In this document: in pieces, positions 1 through 6,876 of the stretch
How positions within the stretch are numbered: position 1 is the first letter of the stretch
How the letters are laid out: each line of letters starts with the position of its first letter
DNA from: JBGTKH01 sp041744735
GTDB lineage: Bacteria; Planctomycetota; Planctomycetia; Pirellulales; Pirellulaceae
DNA: 14,253 bases
Assembly (NCBI GenBank): GCA_041744735.1
Contig: JBGTKH010000664.1
Coordinates: forward strand, 1 to 14,253
Reading direction: 5' to 3'
Made by a program: the position numbers and the translations under genes
The notes under the pieces: model-generated
What the model was told of the DNA's origin: nothing
Database searches by the model: none
The model's input: only the letters and a program-made list of their open reading frames with translations

Positions 1-1
1 C

Positions 2-616
2 TTCACCACCTTGCCTGAAGACGCGGTTCGGCCGGTATTCGACGATCCTACGCAGCGGCTGACAATTCGGCGGTTAATCGTCGGTAATCGTGACATCCTG
101 TTGGCCGCCGTGCATTTTCAGAGTAAGGTGAATTGGAGCGACGCGGACCAGCAGGAAGAAAGCAGGAATCTCGCGAGGCACATCAGGCTCGCCGAGGAGG
201 AGAGTGGGCACTCTCGCACGGTTTTGGTAGGTGACCTGAACATGAACCCTTTCGATCACGGTGTAATCTCATCACACAGTTTGCACGGGGTAATGACTCG
301 CGGCATCGCCGAACAGCGCACGCGGAAAGTCGCTGGGAATGACTACCCGTTTTTCTACAATCCGATGTGGGGTTGCTTTGGAGATCGGACAGCGGGGCCG
401 CCCGGCACGCACTATTTTCGTGCTCCTCGGCCGCTGCTCTATTTCTGGAACATTTTCGATCAAGTGTTAATTCGACCCGAACTGCTGGATGTTTTCCACG
501 ACGATTTGAACATTCTGCATTCGGCCGGAGACACGTCGCTGTTATCGCGAAACGGAATGCCGAACAAGAGTGTAGGTTCCGATCATCTCCCGATTCTATT
601 TCGCCTCGATCTCTAA
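2..616 (+). CDS. Endonuclease/exonuclease/phosphatase (EEP) family protein, C-terminal part
   Basis: The reading frame is open to the left edge, so the gene is truncated and its start lies outside the window; an in-frame TTG at 11 is probably internal. Two EEP-fold signatures are visible: GDLNMNP (bases 230-250), the Asp/Asn phosphate- and metal-binding loop, preceded by a strand ending in AAVHFQSK, and SDHLPI (bases 578-595), the terminal Asp-His catalytic motif. The N-terminal half that would carry the metal-binding Glu is missing from view. EEP proteins are Mg-dependent phosphodiesterases acting on nucleic acids, nucleotides or phospholipids, and the substrate cannot be told here. The TAA is followed 13 bases later by the next gene, so the two are probably co-transcribed. 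Family assignment is firm; specific function is unknown. Confidence 0.85.
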   Translation, partial: FTTLPEDAVRPVFDDPTQRLTIRRLIVGNRDILLAAVHFQSKVNWSDADQQEESRNLARHIRLAEEESGHSRTVLVGDLNMNPFDHGVISSHSLHGVMTRGIAEQRTRKVAGNDYPFFYNPMWGCFGDRTAGPPGTHYFRAPRPLLYFWNIFDQVLIRPELLDVFHDDLNILHSAGDTSLLSRNGMPNKSVGSDHLPILFRLDL

Positions 617-629
617 CTGAGGTGCTTAA

Positions 630-1055
630 ATGTCGAACGCCATTCAAGATCTTTGGCCTGACGATGTGGTTGTCGCGGACGTACTGTCGCCGCTAACGAT
701 TATGCGGCATCAAGCCGGCCAATTGCGCGCGAGGACCAAGAATCTGCTCGAGGGTGAGGTGAAAACCTCGGCGGCTGGTAATGGGAAGCAACACGAATTC
801 TACGTTGTCGCGCCCGCGCTGAACCGCTATCGCTATCTGCTTTTCAAGGTTGAGCATGCCGACGAAATGGTCTACCCGGCGAAGATAATTGCGGATTGCC
901 TCGTCGATCCCTACGAAGGGTTTCCATCGGCTCCTGGACAGCAGGAATTCGTTGCGTTGTTGAAGGACGTGATGAGTGACTCGTCAACGAAAACGGTCAT
1001 TCATTCCCTGATTGCCCAAATCAACGAATCGAAGAACGAAGACGACGAATCCTAA
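630..1055 (+). CDS. Hypothetical protein downstream of the EEP gene
   Basis: A 141-residue protein that I do not recognise. The ATG at 630 is preceded by GAGGTG at 619-624, a good ribosome binding site, and lies 13 bases after the EEP stop, so the two genes look like one operon. The chain is soluble, with no signal peptide or membrane segment. It has a mixed central part containing an EFYVVAPALNRYRYLLFKVEH stretch split by polar residues, which looks like beta strands, and an acidic, low-complexity tail rich in Asn, Glu and Asp (last 12 residues). Codon usage has G/C-rich third positions similar to its neighbours, which supports real coding. Context suggests a partner of the EEP protein, but that is inference. 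Confidence 0.7.
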   Translation: MSNAIQDLWPDDVVVADVLSPLTIMRHQAGQLRARTKNLLEGEVKTSAAGNGKQHEFYVVAPALNRYRYLLFKVEHADEMVYPAKIIADCLVDPYEGFPSAPGQQEFVALLKDVMSDSSTKTVIHSLIAQINESKNEDDES

Positions 1056-1093
1056 ATTCGTCGGTCAAACGTGCCGTGGCGGATGGCGTTGGG

Positions 1094-1099
1094 TACAAT
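1094..1099 (+). promoter_or_regulatory. Putative -10 box for the DUF4058 gene
   Basis: TACAAT preceded by GGG, 33 bases before the ATG at 1133, with a predicted transcript start near 1106. No convincing -35 is seen about 17 bases upstream. The position supports the ATG at 1133 over the GTG at 1076. Confidence 0.4.
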
Positions 1100-1132
1100 G
1101 GACACGGCGTCGCGACAACGAAAGGGAAAGTT

Positions 1133-1909
1133 ATGCCGTCACCATTTCCTGGGATGGACCCGTACATCGAAGAACAGCACTGGCAAGGGTTTCATACTCG
1201 CTTCGTCACAGTCCTGGGCGATGCACTCGTGGGCCAGGTGAGGCCGCGTTACATCGTGGACGTTGAGGAGTACGTCTATCTTTCGCGGGAATCTGAAGAA
1301 CGCGAGAAGCTGATCGGGCCGGACGTTTCGATTGCCGAAGACGACACCGGTTGGCCGCCGGCGTCTGGCGGTACAGCGACGGCTGTGGCGTTGCAGCCCG
1401 TAATACGCACATTGCCTACACCGAAACGGCGGCGGCAGCATTTTCTGACGATTCGTGACCGGCAGAATCGCAACGTGGTGACCGTCATCGAAATGTTGTC
1501 GCCGTGGAACAAAGCAGCGGGCGACGGACAGAACGAGTATTTGAGCAAGCGGCAAAACGTGTTCGCAACGCATGCGAACTTGGTGGAAATCGACTTACTG
1601 CGGCGCGGCGTACGCTTGCCGACCGTCGAGCCGCTGCCAACCGGTGATTATTTCGCCTTCGTTTGCCGGCGCAGCCGGTTTCCGAAAGTGGACGTCTACG
1701 CCTGGACGTTGCGCGACAAGCTGCCGTCGATTCCGGTGCCGTTGAGCGACGAAGATCCCGACGCGGTGCTCGACCTGCAAAACATCTTTTCCACCACCTA
1801 TGACCGCGCGGGATACGACTACGCCCTGAAATACGCCGCCGAAGTCGTGCCGCCACTCCCGGAATCCGACGCGGCGTGGGCGCAAGTACGGCTGAAACCC
1901 CATCCATGA
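1133..1909 (+). CDS. DUF4058 family protein
   Basis: A 258-residue protein starting MPSPFPGMDPYIE, the characteristic N-terminus of DUF4058, a family frequent in planctomycetes and cyanobacteria and of unknown function. The chain continues through VVTVIEMLSPWNK, a nuclease-like strand-loop (IEMLSP with a following Lys) seen across the family, and ends with LDLQNIF, YDRAGYDYALKY and a PPLP segment, again as expected. The open frame extends up to a GTG at 1076, but the ATG at 1133 fits the family start, has AGGGA at 1123-1127 upstream, and lies downstream of a TACAAT box. Length matches the family. A nuclease-like role is sometimes considered because of the conserved Asp/Glu/Lys pattern, but that is unproven. 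No functional link with its neighbours is evident. Confidence 0.88.
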   Translation: MPSPFPGMDPYIEEQHWQGFHTRFVTVLGDALVGQVRPRYIVDVEEYVYLSRESEEREKLIGPDVSIAEDDTGWPPASGGTATAVALQPVIRTLPTPKRRRQHFLTIRDRQNRNVVTVIEMLSPWNKAAGDGQNEYLSKRQNVFATHANLVEIDLLRRGVRLPTVEPLPTGDYFAFVCRRSRFPKVDVYAWTLRDKLPSIPVPLSDEDPDAVLDLQNIFSTTYDRAGYDYALKYAAEVVPPLPESDAAWAQVRLKPHP

Positions 1910-2023
1910 AGCAAAAGCAACCACGCACGGCCGAAATGATCTCTGATGTCGCTGGCCGAACTGGGCACTTAAGGCTAATATGGAAAGTAGATTTGCCTCA
2001 AATTCCGAGTCAGGGATGTATCC

Positions 2024-2272
2024 ATGAAAGCATTAACGGTCACGGTTCCGGACGAAGTGTACTTGCGCGCCGAACGCCGTGCGGCCATTCGAGGCGCGAC
2101 GCTGGCCCAAGAAATTGTTGCGTGGGTCGACCGCTACGGTGCTGAGGAAGAAGATCCCGAGATTGCCGCTGCGAAAGCTCGGATGGAAGACTTGTTTCGG
2201 ACTGTGAAGGGGTTCCGCATGGAACCCAAGATTCCGCGCGAGGAACTTCATGAACGCGGCCGTCTTCGTTGA
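2024..2272 (+). CDS. VapB-like ribbon-helix-helix antitoxin
   Basis: An 82-residue protein. The first 40 residues, opening MKALTVTVPDEVYLRAERRA, fit the ribbon-helix-helix pattern: one short beta strand that pairs in the dimer and binds operator DNA, followed by two helices (the second around TLAQEIVAWVDRYG). The C-terminal half is charged and probably extended, as expected for the part that wraps and blocks a PIN toxin. The last 23 bases overlap the start of the PIN gene, the usual translational coupling of VapBC modules, and AGGGAT lies just upstream of the ATG. Such pairs are normally repressed by the antitoxin or complex binding upstream, so the operator would lie in 1910-2023, where I see no clear palindrome. 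No gene symbol is given because RHH antitoxins of PIN toxins fall in several families. Confidence 0.85.
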   Translation: MKALTVTVPDEVYLRAERRAAIRGATLAQEIVAWVDRYGAEEEDPEIAAAKARMEDLFRTVKGFRMEPKIPREELHERGRLR

Positions 2273-2690
2273 CACGAACATTTTGCTCTATGCGATCGAC
2301 GAGGACCCCGCGGCGCGCACCAAACGCGATCGAGCGCGGGAGATTCTTCGGAGTGAGAGTTGGAGTTGGTCCGTGCAGGTTGCGGCGGAGTTCTTCGTCA
2401 ACGCAATTTCCCCCAAGCGGTCGTTCCGCCTGAAAAGTGCCGATGCCGCCGCTTACGTGGAGACGTGGCTGAATTTCCCCACGGCTGCAATCACGTCCGA
2501 TACCGTTCGCGACGCCATCGCCTTGCACCAGCGCTTTGAACTTAGCTACTGGGATGCCTCCATCGTGGCGACCGCAAGACAGTTGGGCTGCTCCACGGTC
2601 TACAGCGAAGATCTGAACCACGGTCAGGACTATGATGGCGTGCGCGTGGTGAATCCGTTTCTTGCACTGTCAAGCAAGGCGCCGGTTTAA
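2250..2690 (+). CDS. VapC-like PIN-domain toxin ribonuclease
   Basis: A 146-residue single-domain PIN protein. Its acidic active-site residues are visible in order: the first Asp in VFVDTNILLYAID (residues 5-17), a Glu in AAEFFVNA, an Asp in SYWDASIV, and a late acidic cluster in YSEDLNHGQ. Together they hold the Mg ion that cleaves RNA; in VapC proteins the targets are commonly tRNA or rRNA, but the target here is unknown. Length (130-150 residues) is normal and all key residues are present, so the toxin looks intact. The ATG lies inside the antitoxin gene (23-base overlap). The stop overlaps a TAATG whose following frame runs into the DUF1501 gene and is not considered a gene. Confidence 0.9.
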   Translation: MNAAVFVDTNILLYAIDEDPAARTKRDRAREILRSESWSWSVQVAAEFFVNAISPKRSFRLKSADAAAYVETWLNFPTAAITSDTVRDAIALHQRFELSYWDASIVATARQLGCSTVYSEDLNHGQDYDGVRVVNPFLALSSKAPV

Positions 2691-2765
2691 TGAGCGCAAT
2701 CACGACAACCGATCCTCACGACGAATCATCACTCTACCAAACCGTCACATTAAGGTTGCCAGCCG

Positions 2766-4247
2766 ATGAACAAACCAACCCGTCGCGAATTTCTCTGGCG
2801 AGCCAGTGGTGGACTTGGCGGGATTGCGCTGTCGCATTTGTTGGGTCAGGAACAACTGCTGGCAGAAGCTCCCCGCTCCTCGCTCCCCGCCCCACGCTTT
2901 CCCGGCGGCGGGTTGCATCAGGCGGCGAAGGCGAAGCGCGTGATTCAGTTGTACATGTCGGGCGCGGCTAGCCAGTGCGATACGTTTGATTACAAGCCGC
3001 GGCTGGTCCAGGACAACGGCAACCAGTGGGATCCGGGCGAAGAGGTGCAACTGTTTCAGTCCAGTCCGGGCAAGACGATGCAGTCGCCGTGGAAGTGGCG
3101 GCAGTCTGGCCAGTGCGGCAAGTGGATCAACGACTGCGTCGAACCGCTGGGCCAATGCGTGGATGAAATGGCGTTCATCCACAACATGGTCTCCAAATCA
3201 AACGTGCACGGCCCGGCCACGTTCATGCAGGCGACGGGCTTCATTCTGCCGGGATTTCCCAGCATGGGCGCGTGGATCAGCTATGGCTTGGGTAGCCTGA
3301 CGGACAATCTGCCCACGTTCGTCGTGTTGCCCGATCCGCGCGGGTTTGCGCCGAACGGGCCGAAGAATTGGTCGGCCGGATTTCTACCGGCCGAACATCA
3401 GGGGACGATGATTCGGCCCAGCGCCGCCAACCCGATCGCCGATTTGTTTCCGCCCGCCGGCAGCTTTGTCGATCGCACGAGCGACGCAGACGTGCTGGCA
3501 GCGCTGGAGAAAATCAACCGGCAACATGAACAACAGCGCGCGGGCGATTCGCGGCTCGACGCGCGCATTCGTTCGTACGAGATGGCAGCCCGCATGCAGC
3601 TCAGTGCGCCGCAAGTACTCGACCTGTCGGATGAGCCGCAGCACGTGCTGAAGATGTACGGGCTCGATTCGCTCGAACTCAACGTCAAAACAGAAATCGA
3701 CGAACAGCAAGAAGTAAAATACTTTGGGCGGAATTGTTTGGTGGCGCGGCGGCTGTTGGAACAGGGCGTACGGTTCGTGCAGATTTGGTCCGGCGCCGAC
3801 AACGGTTTTCCGCGGCGCAATTGGGATTCGCACGAGGACATCGAGCGCGACCATTGGCCGCTGGGCCGAGGCATGGCGACGGGAGCGGCGGCTCTCATCA
3901 AGGATCTAAAGCAGCGCGGGATGCTCGACGACACAATCGTCCTCTGGACCACCGAATTCGGCCGCATGCCGTGCAGTCAGGGGAGCAAAGGCCGCGACCA
4001 CAACCCGTTTGTGTTTACCAACTGGCTGGCCGGCGGCGGCATCAAAGGCGGCGTCACGTACGGCGAGAGTGACGAATGGAGCTACCAACCCGCCGATCGC
4101 GAACATCCCACGTACTGCTACGACGTCCATGCGACGATGCTGCACCTGCTGGGCATCGACCACACGCGGCTCACCTACCGCCACAACGGCATCGACCGGC
4201 GATTGACCGACGTGCATGGGCACGTTGTCAACGAGATTCTGGCGTAA
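2766..4247 (+). CDS. DUF1501 family protein with Tat signal
   Basis: A 493-residue protein. The N-terminus has a twin-arginine signal (TRREFLWRA, residues 5-13) followed by a glycine- and alanine-rich hydrophobic stretch to about residue 35, so it is expected to be exported folded. DUF1501 proteins belong to the alkaline phosphatase/sulfatase-like superfamily and are strongly expanded in planctomycetes; their substrate is unknown. Typical segments are MSGAASQCDTFDYKP near residue 63, VLWTTEFGRMP, then GRDHNP at about 409-414 with FTNWLAGGGIKGG, and a C-terminal HATMLHLLGIDH plus RLTDVHGHVV. DUF1501 genes usually follow a DUF1549/DUF1553 (PSD1/cytochrome-like) gene, but here VapBC is upstream. 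The start is 76 bases after the PIN stop, with AAGG upstream. Just after the signal the DNA is a C-rich heptamer array. Confidence 0.92.
   Translation: MNKPTRREFLWRASGGLGGIALSHLLGQEQLLAEAPRSSLPAPRFPGGGLHQAAKAKRVIQLYMSGAASQCDTFDYKPRLVQDNGNQWDPGEEVQLFQSSPGKTMQSPWKWRQSGQCGKWINDCVEPLGQCVDEMAFIHNMVSKSNVHGPATFMQATGFILPGFPSMGAWISYGLGSLTDNLPTFVVLPDPRGFAPNGPKNWSAGFLPAEHQGTMIRPSAANPIADLFPPAGSFVDRTSDADVLAALEKINRQHEQQRAGDSRLDARIRSYEMAARMQLSAPQVLDLSDEPQHVLKMYGLDSLELNVKTEIDEQQEVKYFGRNCLVARRLLEQGVRFVQIWSGADNGFPRRNWDSHEDIERDHWPLGRGMATGAAALIKDLKQRGMLDDTIVLWTTEFGRMPCSQGSKGRDHNPFVFTNWLAGGGIKGGVTYGESDEWSYQPADREHPTYCYDVHATMLHLLGIDHTRLTYRHNGIDRRLTDVHGHVVNEILA
2868..2895 (+). repeat. Imperfect 7-bp tandem repeat inside the DUF1501 gene
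   Basis: Four consecutive heptamers (GCTCCCC, GCTCCTC, GCTCCCC, GCCCCAC) encode the Ser/Pro/Arg linker right after the Tat signal. Seven is not a multiple of three, so gain or loss of one unit would shift the frame. Confidence 0.6.
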
Positions 4248-4275
4248 CGGCAAAGTCGCTCGTTCGCGCTATGGT

Positions 4276-4314
4276 CCGCGAATTTTCTCCAATATCGACG
4301 TGCAATTTTCGCGG
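4276..4314 (+). terminator. Weak inverted repeat after the DUF1501 gene
   Basis: CCGCGAA (4276-4282) pairs with TTCGCGG (4308-4314) across a 25-base loop, with one further outer pair (T4275-A4315), starting 28 bases after the DUF1501 stop. There is no real T-tract, only AATTTG. It could be a weak terminator or chance. The rest of the 188-base gap before the DUF1571 gene shows no convincing promoter. Confidence 0.25.
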
Positions 4315-4435
4315 AATTTGTTAGAACTAGACGCTACATGTCGATTCGCGCGGGGCCAATGATGATGAATTGCCGCAACGCGGGCGAAGCGATGGATGTT
4401 CACTGCTGCAGTCTGAAACAAGGAGGAACGTGTGC

Positions 4436-5368
4436 ATGGCCGTACCGATCTTCAAGCGAGTTTTCGTGAACGGTCTTCTGCCGCTGTTGCTGATTGCGGC
4501 CTGCCAGCAGTTTTGTCGGGCCGAAGAACTGCTGCCGCAAGGCGATCGACTGCGTACGGCCGAGTATCGCCCGCTGGCTCTTGCCATTCCTACAAGGCCA
4601 AACGACACCGCGGAGGTGCACCCGCTACGGCCTGTGATCGATTATGCCGAAGCCGGCTGCCAGCACATGCGCGAGAGCATCCGCGATTACGTGTGCGTGT
4701 TGGTGAAACATGAGCGCGTCGACGGGCAGTTGCTCGAACCGCAACGTATCGCACTGAAAGTTCGTCACGAGCGGATGGAAGAGGATCGCTTAGTGACGCC
4801 GTTTAGCGTTTACATGCACTACAAAAGTCCCGAGAGATTCAAAGGCCGCGAAGTGCTGTACGTGGCAGGGCAGAACGACGGCAAGCTGGTGGCTCGCAAA
4901 GGCGGGACGTTTCTGCCCTACATCACCGCCGCGCTGGATCCGGCCTGCAACATGGCCATGAACGGCAATCGCTACCCGATCACGGAAGTCGGAATCGAAA
5001 AACTGATCTTAAAGTTGCGCGAGATCGGCCAGGAGGACTTGAAACACGGCGAGTGCAGCGTGAGCTATCATCGCGAGGTGAAATTAGCCGATCGCCCGTG
5101 TATTTCCATCGAGGTCCTGCACCCCGTGCGCCGCGAGCACTTTCGCTTTCATCGGGCCGAAATCTTCGTGGATGAAGAGTTGCACGTGCCGGTTCGCTAC
5201 GCGGGCTATGACTGGCCTGAATCCGAGGGTGGACAGGCGCCGTTGATGGAAGCCTACAGCTATGTTGACATGAAGCTGAACGTCGGCTTGACTGACGAAG
5301 ATTTCCAAACCGCGAACCCACAATATCGTTTTAGCAAACAATGGATTCGTGCTTCCGAAGAACCGTAA
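4436..5368 (+). CDS. DUF1571 domain-containing exported protein
   Basis: A 310-residue protein. The ATG at 4436 has a perfect AGGAGG at 4421-4426, so it is preferred over the in-frame upstream start at 4370 and the GTG at 4430. The N-terminus is an export signal (FKRVFVNGLLPLLLIAA). It could be cleaved after CRA at about residue 29, or be a lipoprotein signal since IAAC (residues 20-23) fits a lipobox. From about residue 65 to the end it matches DUF1571: IRDYVCVLVKHERVDG, PFSVYMHYKSPERFKGREVLYV, MNGNRYPITEVGIEKLI, FVDEELHVPVRYAGYDWP and a C-terminal Tyr-Val-Asp and Leu-Thr-Asp-Glu-Asp-Phe motif. DUF1571 is common in planctomycetes and uncharacterised; its fold may resemble LolA/LppX-type periplasmic lipid-binding proteins (inference, not tested). 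It lies upstream of an MDR gene with a 21-base gap. Confidence 0.9.
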   Translation: MAVPIFKRVFVNGLLPLLLIAACQQFCRAEELLPQGDRLRTAEYRPLALAIPTRPNDTAEVHPLRPVIDYAEAGCQHMRESIRDYVCVLVKHERVDGQLLEPQRIALKVRHERMEEDRLVTPFSVYMHYKSPERFKGREVLYVAGQNDGKLVARKGGTFLPYITAALDPACNMAMNGNRYPITEVGIEKLILKLREIGQEDLKHGECSVSYHREVKLADRPCISIEVLHPVRREHFRFHRAEIFVDEELHVPVRYAGYDWPESEGGQAPLMEAYSYVDMKLNVGLTDEDFQTANPQYRFSKQWIRASEEP

Positions 5369-5389
5369 ACGCAGGGAGTGTCATCCGCG

Positions 5390-6382
5390 ATGAAGGCAGC
5401 CTACATCCAACAAACCGGCCCGGCCGAGAATATCATTTTTGGCGACTTGCCCAAGCCCGAACCGGGCCACGCTCAGGTGTTGGTGAAGGTCGGCGCGGTC
5501 GCCGTCAATCCGGTTGATACGTACATCCGCAACGGGGCGAATTATTGGGAGTTGCCCAAGCCGTTCATTATCGGCTGTGATTTGGCCGGCACGATCGAAG
5601 CCGTCGGGCCGCAGGCGAAGCGATTCAAAGCGGGTGACCGCGTATGGGGCTCAAACCAAGGGCTGATGGGGCGGCAAGGAACGTTTGCCGAATACTGTGC
5701 GGTCGATGAAGACTGGTTGTACCCGACGCCGGACAAAGTGCATGACGAGTCGGTCGCAGCGTGTGCGCTGGTCGGTGTGACGGCTCATTTGGGATTGTTT
5801 CGAGACGCGCAATTGAAAGCCGGCGAGTCGATCTTCGTACATGGCGGCAGCGGCGGCGTCGGGTCGATGGTCGTCCAAATGGCCAAAGCGGCCGGAGCCC
5901 GCGTGATTGCGACGGGTGGCAGCGATGAGAAAGTCGCCGCCTGCAAGACGCTCGGCGCGGACGTGGCCGTCAATTACAAGACGCAGGATGTCGATGCGGC
6001 CGTGAAGCAGTTTGCTCCCAACGGCGTGAACGTGTTTTGGGAAACAATGCGCGAGCCGGACTTCGACAAGATCGTTTCGTACATGGCCGAGCGTGGCCGC
6101 ATCGTGCTGATGGCCGGCCGCGAAGCGCGGCCGCCGTTCCCCGTTGGGCCGTTCTACGTCAAGGGCTGCTCGCTGCACGGTTTTGTGATGTTCAAAGCCA
6201 AGGCCGACGAATTGCGAGTCTGCTCGAAAGACATCAACCGCTGGCTGGCCGAAGGCAAGCTGCGAGCCCAAATCGGCAAAGTGCTGCCGCTGTCCCAGGC
6301 CGCCACGGCTCACAAGCTGCAAGAGGAAAACACGCTGCAAAAGGCCGGGACACTGGCGGGGAAGATTGTGCTGAAGCCGTAG
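5390..6382 (+). CDS. NADPH:quinone reductase-like MDR oxidoreductase
   Basis: A 330-residue medium-chain dehydrogenase/reductase. The ATG at 5390 (MKAAYIQQTGPAENI) matches the family start; the in-frame GTG at 5378 would overlap the AGGGAG ribosome binding site. The catalytic half has the GroES-like fold with NPVDTYIRNG (40-49) and GCDLAGTIEAVG (62-73). The Rossmann half has HGGSGGVGS (151-159), the AxxGxxG-type NADPH loop of quinone reductases, followed by a GARVIATGGS strand. The four-Cys structural zinc lobe and the catalytic zinc ligands of alcohol dehydrogenases are absent, so it belongs to the zinc-free quinone oxidoreductase (QOR/zeta-crystallin) branch and would reduce quinones or enones with NADPH in the cytoplasm. 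The substrate is not predictable. It starts 21 bases after the DUF1571 stop, so co-transcription is possible although the functions look unrelated. Confidence 0.9.
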   Translation: MKAAYIQQTGPAENIIFGDLPKPEPGHAQVLVKVGAVAVNPVDTYIRNGANYWELPKPFIIGCDLAGTIEAVGPQAKRFKAGDRVWGSNQGLMGRQGTFAEYCAVDEDWLYPTPDKVHDESVAACALVGVTAHLGLFRDAQLKAGESIFVHGGSGGVGSMVVQMAKAAGARVIATGGSDEKVAACKTLGADVAVNYKTQDVDAAVKQFAPNGVNVFWETMREPDFDKIVSYMAERGRIVLMAGREARPPFPVGPFYVKGCSLHGFVMFKAKADELRVCSKDINRWLAEGKLRAQIGKVLPLSQAATAHKLQEENTLQKAGTLAGKIVLKP

Positions 6383-6432
6383 CGTGGAGAAATGCGAATG
6401 TGGCGGTTTCGGTAACAGTGACACGGCACGGC

Positions 6433-6451
6433 GTACTCGAGTACTGAGTAC
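6433..6451. repeat. Palindromic GTACTC/GAGTAC cluster between convergent genes
   Basis: GTACTCGAGTAC (6433-6444) is a perfect 12-bp palindrome, followed directly by another GAGTAC (6446-6451). It sits in the 83-base gap between the convergent MDR gene and the small membrane-protein gene and may form alternative hairpins. There is no T-tract on either strand. Confidence 0.45.
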
Positions 6452-6465
6452 TTGCTCGCTGACGA

Positions 6466-6876
6466 TCACTCGCAACGTATTGCTTGTGACCTGCCTATCG
6501 GATCTGGACGTCGGCGCGGACGCACGATGGCATACACAATCGCGCCCAAGACTGCTGTGAGAATCAGAAAGTAAGTCGAGTAACCCAGCGCGCCAGAAAC
6601 CTGCTCGCTGGTCTTCTCCAGCATCACGCGATGGTCGTTGGCCACTTTCTGATAATCGGTGTATCCGCAGCCGTACCATTTGCTCGATAGCCCGCCGATC
6701 ACGGCGATCGTGACCAGCGTCATGCGAAACGCGCGGCCCCACAGCCGGCCGGACTGCTCGCCGAACAGGGCGCTGAATAACGCCACACTCTGGCCGCCGA
6801 CGGCGCAATAGAAGACAAATCCGACGGCCAGCGCAAGTGTCAACCCTCCGAGATAGAACCAAAGGAAGAGCGGCAT
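6466..6876 (-). CDS. Small three-helix membrane protein, partner of the ClpN-domain protein
   Basis: A 136-residue protein of no family I can name. Three hydrophobic segments are predicted by eye: residues 5-25, 50-64 and 99-118. A roughly 30-residue polar loop lies between the second and third, and an Arg-rich tail (RPRRRP at 119-124) is consistent with a cytoplasmic C-terminus. Its ATG follows the TAA of the upstream ClpN-domain gene with no base between, so the two are translationally coupled. The positions of Tyr23, Gly28, ALF (36-38), LWGR (45-48), GLSSK (62-66) and SEQV (90-93) parallel YWxxxG, AIF, FWMR, ALSK and SDQV in the membrane part of that protein, suggesting a duplicated membrane module. 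Function is unknown; the pair probably forms one complex (inference). Confidence 0.75.
   Translation of the reverse strand: MPLFLWFYLGGLTLALAVGFVFYCAVGGQSVALFSALFGEQSGRLWGRAFRMTLVTIAVIGGLSSKWYGCGYTDYQKVANDHRVMLEKTSEQVSGALGYSTYFLILTAVLGAIVYAIVRPRRRPDPIGRSQAIRCE

Noticed and set aside
1076..1132. Longer N-terminus for the DUF4058 protein from a GTG
   Set aside because: The family begins MPSPFPGMDPY at 1133, which also has the ribosome binding site and a -10 box just upstream.
2690..2971. A frame starting at the TAATG overlap with the PIN gene stop
   Set aside because: After about 25 residues it runs in the wrong frame through the DUF1501 signal peptide and shows no motif; the coupling-like TAATG is probably chance.
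5651..6862. A 403-codon minus-strand frame across the MDR gene and the small membrane-protein gene
   Set aside because: It overlaps two better-supported genes in other frames, shows no recognisable motif and has an Arg/His-rich shadow composition.
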